From Lutibacter citreus (GTDB taxonomy: Bacteria; Bacteroidota; Bacteroidia; Flavobacteriales; Flavobacteriaceae): a stretch of DNA of 64,000 nucleotides. Both the position numbers and the translations under genes were made by a program. Position 1 is the first letter of the stretch. Every line of letters begins with the position of its first letter. Below the pieces are notes generated by a model. It was given only the letters and a program-made list of their open reading frames with translations, was not told the origin of the DNA and made no database searches. The stretch covers positions 310,001 to 374,000 of the forward strand of contig NZ_QEIH01000006.1 in NCBI RefSeq assembly GCF_003260195.1, given 5' to 3'. This document shows positions 36,880-44,490 of this stretch, piece by piece.

Positions 36880-37962
36880 ATGAAAAATTTAGAAATAAGA
36901 GACCTTAAAATTTTTAAAGCATCTACACCTTTAAAAAAACCAATTTCGGATGCCACTCATACACTCACTGAAATTTCTTTTATTGTTTTAAGAATTCAAC
37001 TTGAAAATGGAATTATAGGTGAATCATACCTATTATCATTTCAATATTCACCCAATGCAATAATTGGAGCTTTAAAAGATTTAATTCCTGTTGTAAAAGG
37101 ATATAAAGCCTATGAAACTGGTTTGTTGAGTAAGAAATTAGATGATTTATTTGAATATTTTGGAAATCAAGGTTTATTAAGCTGGGCACAAGCAGCTATT
37201 AATATTGCAATGTGGGATGCTTGGGGCAAAGCTCAAAATCAACCTATTTACAAATTATTAGGAGCCACTAAAGAGAAAGTAAATATTTACGGTAGTGGAG
37301 GTTGGATATCATATAGTATAGATGAACTAATTGAAGAAGTTACAGATTATGCCAATAGAGGATTTAAAGCTGTAAAAATTAAAGTTGGCTCACCAAAAGT
37401 TAGTACAGATTTAGAACGTTTAAGAAAAGTTAGAGAAGCTGTAGGAAACGATATAGATATTATGATGGATGCCAATCAAGGAATGAATTTACCATCAGCT
37501 ATTAAACTAGCAAACGGAGCTAAAGATTTAAATATCAATTGGTTTGAAGAGCCTGTAAATCATCAAGATTTTCTAGCTTATCAAGTTTTAAAAAATCAAA
37601 CAGGTATATCTTTAGCAATGGGAGAAAGAGAATTTGATTCTTTACCGCTTCGAGAATTAGTTACAAGAAATGCCTTGGATATTTGGCAACCAGATATTTT
37701 AAGAATTGGAGGTGTAGAAGCTTGGAGAGAAAGCGCAGCCTTGGCGCATAGTTTTCACTTGCCAGTATTACCTCATTATTACAAAGATTACGATGTGCCT
37801 TTATTGTGCACAATTCCAAATGGTGTTGGTGCAGAATCTTTTGATTGGGTGGATCCATTAATTGATAACCCAATGGTAATAGAAAATGGTTATGCAAAAC
37901 CACATAATTTACCAGGTTGGGGATTTAACTTTATAGATGATTATTTAACTGAAATAAAATAA
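36880..37962 (+). CDS. Enolase-superfamily sugar-acid dehydratase
   Basis: A mandelate racemase-type enzyme (360 residues) that probably removes water from a six-carbon aldonate, here presumably L-fuconate. The active site is complete: K166-x-K168 (KIK), metal ligands D197 (MMDANQG), E223 (FEEP) and E249 (GERE), and the His-Asp dyad H299/D272. It is shorter than classical L-fuconate dehydratases (about 430-440 residues), so it belongs to another subgroup. Fuconate as substrate is inferred from the neighbouring fucosidase, permease and dehydrogenase genes. It is the first gene of an operon with spacings of 1-20 bases. Confidence 0.85.
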   Translation: MKNLEIRDLKIFKASTPLKKPISDATHTLTEISFIVLRIQLENGIIGESYLLSFQYSPNAIIGALKDLIPVVKGYKAYETGLLSKKLDDLFEYFGNQGLLSWAQAAINIAMWDAWGKAQNQPIYKLLGATKEKVNIYGSGGWISYSIDELIEEVTDYANRGFKAVKIKVGSPKVSTDLERLRKVREAVGNDIDIMMDANQGMNLPSAIKLANGAKDLNINWFEEPVNHQDFLAYQVLKNQTGISLAMGEREFDSLPLRELVTRNALDIWQPDILRIGGVEAWRESAALAHSFHLPVLPHYYKDYDVPLLCTIPNGVGAESFDWVDPLIDNPMVIENGYAKPHNLPGWGFNFIDDYLTEIK

Positions 37963-37963
37963 T

Positions 37964-38725
37964 ATGGGATTAGAAGTTTTTTCATTAGAAAATAAAATTG
38001 CTTTAATTACTGGAGGAGGAACAGGAATAGGACTTGGTATTGCAAAAGCATATCATGAAGCTGGAGCTACTGTAGTTATAACTGGTCGTAGAAAACAAGT
38101 ACTAAAAGATGCAGTTGCTGAATTAGGAGATAATGTTCATTACAGAGTAAATGACATTACCAACAAAAAGGAAATTCCAAACTTAGTAAAGGATATTGAA
38201 ACTAATATTGGACCTATTGAGGTATTAATAAACAATGCTGGAATCCATTATAAAGGAATGGCTCAAGAAACATCCGATGAAGATTTTGAAAAAATCTTAC
38301 AAACCAATGTAATTAGTGTGTTTGCTTTAACGAGAGAATGTGCAAAATATATGCTTCAAAGAAAAAAAGGGTCAATAATAATGATTGGTTCTATGGCTGG
38401 TATATTTGGTATTGATAAAGTTGTTGCTTACGGAACGTCTAAAACTGCTTTAACGGGATTGGTAAATGCATTAGTCACAGAGTATTCAACTAGTAATGTT
38501 CGTGTAAATGCAATTGCTCCTGGTTGGATAGAATCTAATATGTTTTTAAATGCAATAAATAACGACCCGCAAAGAAAACAACAAATTACTAATAGAATTG
38601 CTATGGATCATTTTGGACAAACAAGTGATATTGGTAATGCGGCAGTATTTTTAAGTTCTGAAGCTGCAAAATATATTACAGGAGTTGTATTACCTGTTGA
38701 TGGTGGTGCAACCGTAAATTTCTAA
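37964..38725 (+). CDS. Short-chain dehydrogenase/reductase in fucose operon
   Basis: A classical SDR of 253 residues: NAD-binding TGGGTGIGLG (16-25), NNAG (90-93), and the catalytic S143, Y156 and K160 (YGTSK). It ends with the usual VVLPVDGGATVNF. It is related to gluconate 5-dehydrogenase-like enzymes. In the non-phosphorylated fucose pathway it could be the 2-keto-3-deoxy-L-fuconate dehydrogenase or an L-fucose dehydrogenase; sequence alone does not decide. It follows the dehydratase gene after one base. Confidence 0.88.
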   Translation: MGLEVFSLENKIALITGGGTGIGLGIAKAYHEAGATVVITGRRKQVLKDAVAELGDNVHYRVNDITNKKEIPNLVKDIETNIGPIEVLINNAGIHYKGMAQETSDEDFEKILQTNVISVFALTRECAKYMLQRKKGSIIMIGSMAGIFGIDKVVAYGTSKTALTGLVNALVTEYSTSNVRVNAIAPGWIESNMFLNAINNDPQRKQQITNRIAMDHFGQTSDIGNAAVFLSSEAAKYITGVVLPVDGGATVNF

Positions 38726-38735
38726 ATAAAAAACA

Positions 38736-39677
38736 ATGAAAAAACCAACATATATAACTGGTGATTACACTAAAAGTTCTGCTTTTAATAACGAGAGCCG
38801 ATTGGTTTACGGTACTTCTGGTTTAGGTGGCGTTTGGGGAAAAGTAGAACAAAGAGATTCCATAGATGCTTTAATTTATGCTTTTGAAAATGGAATAGAA
38901 GCCTTAGACACTGCTCCATCTTATGCCAATGCAGAATATTATGTAGGAATGGCTTTAGCAGAATGGAAAGGAAAAAAACCTTTTATAAGCACAAAAATTG
39001 GACGTTTAAAAGGAAAAGATGCTTTTGAAACAAAACTAGATTATAGTTCAGATGGTTTGAAGCGAAGTCTTGATAATAGCCTTCAAACTTTAGGTATAGA
39101 TAAAATAGACTTATTGTTTTTACATGAACCTCAATTGGTGCCTATTGAAAAAATAAACGAAATATTAAATACTTTACAAAATTTTAAATCGGAAGGATTA
39201 GTTAACTCAATTGGTGTTGGAGGAAATCCTTCTCTTGAATTTGAGCCATTTATCACCAAAGAAAATTTTGATGTAGTTTCTGGTTTTTTACATATGGATG
39301 CATGTAATTTATCGGCTTTTAATGGTGAAATTCAGAAATATCAAAAAGAAGGTATAGCATATTATGCGGCTTCTGCTTTACATTTTTCTTTATTAGGAAA
39401 TCGCTTTGACACGTATAAAAATGAAGGTGTTGATGGAGAGTGGATAACACAACAAGATTTAGAGAATGCTTTTCGTGTAAAAACTGTTGCAGATAAATAC
39501 GGAATGTCATTGGCTACCCTTTCTCAACGTTATTTATTTTCAATAAAAGAAGCTGACAGAGTAGTAATGGGTGCAAGAACACCAGAACAAATTAAAGCAA
39601 CTATTGACGACTGGACTGCAGGAAAATTATCAGAAGAAATATTTAATGAAGTAACGAATTGTATTCTAAATAAATAA
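38736..39677 (+). CDS. Aldo/keto reductase (L-fucose/D-threo-aldose dehydrogenase-like)
   Basis: A 313-residue AKR. The substrate-end motif is DTAPSYANAEYYVGMAL with the catalytic Tyr, then the Lys strand (FISTKIGR) and LLFLHEP with the active-site His. The opening VYGTSGLGGVWGKV resembles the galactose/fucose dehydrogenases of the AKR superfamily that oxidise L-fucose to the lactone. Its position between the SDR and the zinc dehydrogenase supports a role in the first oxidation of fucose. Confidence 0.87.
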   Translation: MKKPTYITGDYTKSSAFNNESRLVYGTSGLGGVWGKVEQRDSIDALIYAFENGIEALDTAPSYANAEYYVGMALAEWKGKKPFISTKIGRLKGKDAFETKLDYSSDGLKRSLDNSLQTLGIDKIDLLFLHEPQLVPIEKINEILNTLQNFKSEGLVNSIGVGGNPSLEFEPFITKENFDVVSGFLHMDACNLSAFNGEIQKYQKEGIAYYAASALHFSLLGNRFDTYKNEGVDGEWITQQDLENAFRVKTVADKYGMSLATLSQRYLFSIKEADRVVMGARTPEQIKATIDDWTAGKLSEEIFNEVTNCILNK

Positions 39678-39682
39678 ACAAA

Positions 39683-40699
39683 ATGAAGATAATAAGATTA
39701 AAAGAACCTGGTATTTGGGAACAATTAAACATTGAAAAACCTACTAATAAATTATCATCTGGAAATGCACTTTTAAAAGTAAATAAAATTGGAGTTTGTG
39801 GAACCGATTTACACGCATTTAAGGGGCAACAACCATTTTTTAGCTATCCTCGAATTTTAGGACATGAATTGGCCGTTGAAGTAGTGGCAGTAGCAAATGA
39901 TGTTACTAATGTTGCAGTTGGGGATAAATGTTCTGTAGAGCCATATTACAATGATATTGTTGGACAAGCTGTAAAAAGAGGTAAAACTAATTGTGGAGAA
40001 CACTTACAAGTTTTAGGTGTACATGTAGATGGCGGAATGCAAGAATATTTTGAGTATCCAGCTAAATTTTTACACGTAACAAATTCTTTAACAGATGATC
40101 AATTGGCAATGATAGAACCTTTAGCTATAGGATGTCATGCTGTTGACAGAGCAAATATTAACGAAAAAGATATTGTTTTAGTAATTGGAGTAGGACCAAT
40201 TGGTTTAGGTACCATTCAATTTGCACAATTAAAGGGAGCGAGAGTAATCGCAATGGATATTGATAATGCTAAACTAAAAAGATGTCAAGAAATTACTAAA
40301 GTAAAAGACACTATTAATGCTTTAGGAAATGTTGAGGAAGAATTAACAACTCTTTTAAACGGAGACTTACCTACTGTAATATTAGATGCAACTGGTAATT
40401 CAACTTCTATGATGAATACCTTTAAATATGCAGCTGCGGGTGGAACAATTGTATTTATTGGTCTTTTTATGGGAGATGTAGTTTTTCACGACCCTTCGTT
40501 TCATAAAAAAGAACTAACACTTAAATCCAGTAGAGCAGCAATGGGTGAAGATTTTGCAAGAATTATAAGATTAATTGAGTCAGGTAAAATTGACGCAACA
40601 TCTTTTATTACACATCGAATGAGTTTTAATGATGTTCCTACAGAATTTGAAAAACTTTATACTCATAAAGATTTAATTAAAGCTATAATTGAATTTTAA
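39683..40699 (+). CDS. Zinc-type alcohol/sugar dehydrogenase lacking structural-zinc cysteines
   Basis: Medium-chain dehydrogenase of 338 residues. Catalytic zinc motif GVCGTDLHAF and GHELAVEVV, and the NAD-binding GVGPIGLG segment. Related sugar dehydrogenases carry four cysteines for a structural zinc at about residues 90-115; here that loop reads PYYNDIVGQAVKRGKTNCGEH with only one Cys. The following LQVLGVHVDGGMQEY is typical of this subgroup. It may oxidise a fucose-pathway intermediate or lactaldehyde. It is preceded by five bases after the AKR gene. Confidence 0.88.
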   Translation: MKIIRLKEPGIWEQLNIEKPTNKLSSGNALLKVNKIGVCGTDLHAFKGQQPFFSYPRILGHELAVEVVAVANDVTNVAVGDKCSVEPYYNDIVGQAVKRGKTNCGEHLQVLGVHVDGGMQEYFEYPAKFLHVTNSLTDDQLAMIEPLAIGCHAVDRANINEKDIVLVIGVGPIGLGTIQFAQLKGARVIAMDIDNAKLKRCQEITKVKDTINALGNVEEELTTLLNGDLPTVILDATGNSTSMMNTFKYAAAGGTIVFIGLFMGDVVFHDPSFHKKELTLKSSRAAMGEDFARIIRLIESGKIDATSFITHRMSFNDVPTEFEKLYTHKDLIKAIIEF

Positions 40700-40719
40700 T
40701 AACAAATCAAAATCTAACT

Positions 40720-42006
40720 ATGTCCACATCAAAAAGTATAACAACTTCAAAATATTTAGTTCCATTAATCATCATCATGTTGTTGATGTTTTTTTGGAAT
40801 TTGAGTAGGAATATTAACGATGTATTAATTCCACATTTGAAGCGAGCATGTGAATTAACAGATTTTGAGTCTTCATTAGTCCAATCTGCTTTTTTTGGAG
40901 CTTATTTTATTATAGCCCTTCCGGCAGGATGGTACATTCAAAAAAAAGGATATCGTACTGGTATAATTACAGGGCTGGTAGTAGCAGCATTAGGAGCATT
41001 TTTATTTTTTCCAGCTGCAGAAACTAGAATCTATTCTTTCTTTTTAGCCGCATTATTTATAATGGCGGCAGGTTTTGCTATTTTAGAAGTAACTGCATCT
41101 CCATACATTACAAAATTGGGAGATCCTGATGGCGCTTCAAGTAGACTTAGTTTATCTGCTGCAATAGGTTCGGTAGGTGCAACTATTGCGCCCTTTCTTG
41201 CCGCAAAACTCTTGTTGCACGAAGTAGATATTGAACAAACAACCATTGATGCTTTTTCGAATGAAGAATTACAAACTTTTTTAACAGGTGAAGCAGATTT
41301 GGTTAAAGCTCCTTATTTAATATTAGGTGGTATTCTTGCCTTAATAGCAATTGTTGTACTTTTTGTTCACTTACCTGAAATTAAAGATGGCGACGGTGAT
41401 TCCTCAGAAAAAAAGCCACTTAAAGATATTTTAAAGTTCAAGCATACGCTTTATGGAGTAGGCGCAGAATTCTTTTATGTAGGTGCCGAAGTTGGTATTG
41501 TTAGTTTTATCATTCGTTATGCAAAATGGTTGAATATCCCAGACTTAACCGAGCAGAATTCGGCGATATTTATTACCATATTTATGGCATTAGTATTGGC
41601 TGGTCGATTGGCAGGAGTTTATATTTTAAATATATTTAAACCAGCACGAGTTTTAGCTTTCTGTAGTATTGGTGCTTTTATTATGGTATCTATTGCTATG
41701 ACAACAAGCGGCTATCTCTCTTTAGGATGCTTAGCTTCTGTGGGTTTGTTTACTTCAATAGTATATCCAATTATTTTTAGTTTGAGTATGAAAGATTTAG
41801 GTGGATATACAAAAACAGGCTCATCAGTATTTCTGTTGGGTATTGTTGGTGGTGCTATTGTTCCTCCATTAATGGGTTATATTTCTGATGTTTCTAACAT
41901 TCGTTATTCGTTCATTATTCCACTAATTTGTTATGTGTACTTATTGTTTTTTGCTATTAAAGGTCATAAAGTTAATATTAAAGAAATCGCTAAAGTTTCA
42001 AATTAG
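40720..42006 (+). CDS. fucP: Fucose permease-like MFS transporter (FucP family)
   Basis: Twelve-helix inner-membrane symporter, 428 residues, of the FHS branch of the major facilitator superfamily. Visible FucP-like traits are LMFFWNLSRNINDVLIPHLK in TM1 and ESSLVQSAFFGAYFIIALPAGW in TM2, and a C-terminal half with GGYTKTGSSVFLLGIVGGAIVPPLMG. L-fucose import is strongly supported by two fucosidase genes and the mutarotase beside it. Confidence 0.93.
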   Translation: MSTSKSITTSKYLVPLIIIMLLMFFWNLSRNINDVLIPHLKRACELTDFESSLVQSAFFGAYFIIALPAGWYIQKKGYRTGIITGLVVAALGAFLFFPAAETRIYSFFLAALFIMAAGFAILEVTASPYITKLGDPDGASSRLSLSAAIGSVGATIAPFLAAKLLLHEVDIEQTTIDAFSNEELQTFLTGEADLVKAPYLILGGILALIAIVVLFVHLPEIKDGDGDSSEKKPLKDILKFKHTLYGVGAEFFYVGAEVGIVSFIIRYAKWLNIPDLTEQNSAIFITIFMALVLAGRLAGVYILNIFKPARVLAFCSIGAFIMVSIAMTTSGYLSLGCLASVGLFTSIVYPIIFSLSMKDLGGYTKTGSSVFLLGIVGGAIVPPLMGYISDVSNIRYSFIIPLICYVYLLFFAIKGHKVNIKEIAKVSN

Positions 42007-42011
42007 ATTTT

Positions 42012-42665
42012 ATGAAATATTTAGTAAATCAATTTAGGCGTTTTACATTTTTCGTAGATACCAATTCCAAAGATACCATACATCCCTTTTTAACGAATGA
42101 TGCAGTAACGTTAGGTACTTTAGGAATTCTTAATTTGGAAGGATATCAAAAGGAAAATCAATATTTTTTTATTGTAGATGTACTTCCAAACATAAACTTT
42201 TTTGATATAAAAAAAATGTTTAGAATTGGCCAAGTTCAATTAGAACCTTTAGAACGAATTTATGAATTTAAACAAAAAGAAGTTTACGCTAAAAAAGAAG
42301 GACAGTTGAAAATAATGCTAAGTGAGAACAAAAGGTTTGTTTGGACATTATTATTAAAAGAGGATCCCGAATTAATAACCGAATACAAGAAAATACATAG
42401 TATAGGGTTCGCTTGGCCAGAAATAACAGCAAATATGAAACAGGTAGGTGTTAAGGATATGGAAATATATTTAAATAATAACCAAGCCTTTTTGATAATG
42501 GACACCAAACTAGATTTTAATTTAGAAAAAGTAGGCCCTTTATGGCAGAAACTTCCACGTGAAAATGAATGGCAAGAGTACGTGGCGAAATTTCAGCGTA
42601 CAAATGCAGAAAGTTCTATCCAAGAAAAATGGTTAGATATGGAAAAAATTAGCTTTTCACAATGA
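42012..42665 (+). CDS. Sugar mutarotase of the L-rhamnose/L-fucose type with an extra N-terminal half
   Basis: The C-terminal half (about 108-217: FVWTLLLKEDPELITEYKKIHSIGFAWPEI... to EKWLDMEKI) is a clear DUF718 mutarotase domain, which interconverts alpha and beta anomers of L-rhamnose or L-fucose. The family is normally 100-115 residues; this one has 217. The first half resembles a degenerate second copy: RRFTFFVD matches KRFVWTLLL, and the later strand ENQYFFIVDV matches NNQAFLIMDT, but the His-containing segment is lost. It follows fucP by five bases. A truncated copy of this gene is found at 44240-44485. Confidence 0.85.
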   Translation: MKYLVNQFRRFTFFVDTNSKDTIHPFLTNDAVTLGTLGILNLEGYQKENQYFFIVDVLPNINFFDIKKMFRIGQVQLEPLERIYEFKQKEVYAKKEGQLKIMLSENKRFVWTLLLKEDPELITEYKKIHSIGFAWPEITANMKQVGVKDMEIYLNNNQAFLIMDTKLDFNLEKVGPLWQKLPRENEWQEYVAKFQRTNAESSIQEKWLDMEKISFSQ

Positions 42666-42698
42666 TAGAAAATCACGTATAATATAAAATTGAAACTT

Positions 42699-44225
42699 AT
42701 GAAAATCACATTCCATAAATTAATAATTCTTTTACTTTTTACTTCAATAGTTGCTTGTAAGGTTACTAAACCTGAAAAAGTTGAAAGCAAGGTTGAAAAT
42801 AAAATCACCTATGAAGAAAACTGGGAAAGCCTTGAGCAATACAAGATTCCGCAATGGATGAAAGATGTAAAATTTGGAATTTTTATTCATTGGGGACCTA
42901 ACTCAGTTGCTGAATTGTACACAGATTGGTATCCTCGTTGGATGTATTTGGATAATGGAATTATAAATCCGCAAACAGGAGAAGTAATCAATGAAAAACC
43001 GCACCCAGCTTTTGCTTATCATAAAGAAAAATTTGGCGATCAAAAAGAATTTGGATATAAAGATTTGATTCCAAAATTTACTATGGAAAAATTCAATCCA
43101 AAAGAATGGGTAAGTTTGTTTAAAGAGGCTGGTGCTCAATATGTTATTCCTGTTGCAGAACACCATGATGGTTTTGCATTGTACGGATCTAGTATTACTC
43201 CCTATAATTCAGTTGCAATGGAACCAAAAAGAGATATTTTTAAGGATTTAACTAATGAAATTAAAAAGCAAGGTTTAATTAGCGGAGCGAGTTCTCACTT
43301 GGCTTTTAACTATAATTTTTACAACCAACAAGATTATTTTGATACAGGAAATCCTAAATATGCCGATTTATATGCGCCTCCTCACCAAATGGGAGATTCT
43401 GTAAGTTCAGAATGGCTAGCAAAAACGTGGTGGCCTAGAACAAAAGAAATAATAGACAACTACCAGCCAGATATTTTATGGTTCGATTTTTATTTAGACA
43501 GACCTGAGTTTGTTCCGTATCATAAAAAGTTAGCGGCTTATTATTATAATTCAGGGAAACGCAGAGGAAAAGATGTTGTGTTGCAAACTAAAAACTTCAA
43601 TTTTGAATCGTATCCAGAAGGAACACATATGTTCGATTTGGAAAGAAGTAAATCAGATAAAATTAGAAAAGAATATTGGCAAACAGATACTTCCATAGGA
43701 AAAAATTCGTGGTTTTATTCAAAAAACTGGATTCCAAAATCTGCTGAAGAATTAATTGCTGACTTGGTAGATATTGTAAGTAAAAATGGCTGTTTATTGT
43801 TGAATATTGGTCCTAAATACGACGGAACTATCCCTGAAGATCAACAAAAAACATTGCTTGAAATAGGGAAGTGGCTAAAAATTAATGGAGAAGCTATTTA
43901 TGGCTCAACCTATTGGGAAGTGTTTGGTGAAGGACCAACAAAAGCAGCTCAAGGACATTTGGCTGAAAGTAAAGACAAAAAATTTACATCAGAAGATATT
44001 CGGTTTACACAAAACAATGGAAATATTTACGCTTTTGTATTAGTACCGCCAACCAACGGCGAGATTTTAATCAATTATTTGAATACTTCAAATATTAAAA
44101 TTAAGTCAATTGAATTATTAGGCTATAAAGGAGAACTGAAGTTCCACCAAACTGATGAAAAACTAACAATTGAAAAGCCAGCAGATGTTGCGCTTGATTA
44201 TACTTGGACTTTTAAAATCAATTAA
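42699..44225 (+). CDS. Alpha-L-fucosidase (GH29), second copy, lipoprotein
   Basis: A 508-residue exported fucosidase. The lipoprotein signal ends in IVAC (Cys 20), so it should be membrane-anchored. GH29 features: MKDVKFGIFIHWGPNSVAELY, the intact motif AEHHDGFALYG (153-163) and ILWFDF with the nucleophile candidate D263. I chose the ATG at 42699 over a TTG nine bases earlier. The N-terminal MKITFHKL is shared with the GH2-like gene at 44491 because of a duplication. It is related to the first copy at 33832 but differs clearly, so the two may cut different linkages. Confidence 0.93.
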   Translation: MKITFHKLIILLLFTSIVACKVTKPEKVESKVENKITYEENWESLEQYKIPQWMKDVKFGIFIHWGPNSVAELYTDWYPRWMYLDNGIINPQTGEVINEKPHPAFAYHKEKFGDQKEFGYKDLIPKFTMEKFNPKEWVSLFKEAGAQYVIPVAEHHDGFALYGSSITPYNSVAMEPKRDIFKDLTNEIKKQGLISGASSHLAFNYNFYNQQDYFDTGNPKYADLYAPPHQMGDSVSSEWLAKTWWPRTKEIIDNYQPDILWFDFYLDRPEFVPYHKKLAAYYYNSGKRRGKDVVLQTKNFNFESYPEGTHMFDLERSKSDKIRKEYWQTDTSIGKNSWFYSKNWIPKSAEELIADLVDIVSKNGCLLLNIGPKYDGTIPEDQQKTLLEIGKWLKINGEAIYGSTYWEVFGEGPTKAAQGHLAESKDKKFTSEDIRFTQNNGNIYAFVLVPPTNGEILINYLNTSNIKIKSIELLGYKGELKFHQTDEKLTIEKPADVALDYTWTFKIN

Positions 44226-44239
44226 AGGGTTAACTCCAT

Positions 44240-44485
44240 CCTAAATCTTTAGAAAGTATTTATGAATTTGAACAGACTGAAATTTACTCAACAGAAGAAG
44301 GACAATTAAAAACAAAACTGGGCAACTTCAAAAGGTTTTTTTGGACGTCTCTTTTAGAAGAAGCTCCTGAATTAATGACTAAATTCCAGTGTGAAAGTTC
44401 AGAAAATTCTATCCAAAAAAAATATTTAGAAATGGGGCAAATTAACTTTTTACAATCATATAAAATCACCAATAATATAAATTGA
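44240..44485 (+). pseudogene. Truncated, internally deleted copy of the mutarotase gene
   Basis: Open in frame from 44234 to the stop at 44483-44485 but without a start. The translation ESIYEFEQTEIYSTEEGQLK and then FFWTSLLEEAPELMT parallels RIYEFKQKEVYAKKEGQLK and FVWTLLLKEDPELIT of the gene at 42012. It then jumps directly to KFQCESSENSIQKKYLEMGQINF, matching KFQRTNAESSIQEKWLDMEKISF. About 65 codons in between (the HSIGFAWPEI active-site part) are deleted. The original TGA is changed to TCA, so the frame runs on. The following bases up to the next gene also match those after the intact mutarotase. Confidence 0.9.
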
Positions 44486-44490
44486 TATTT

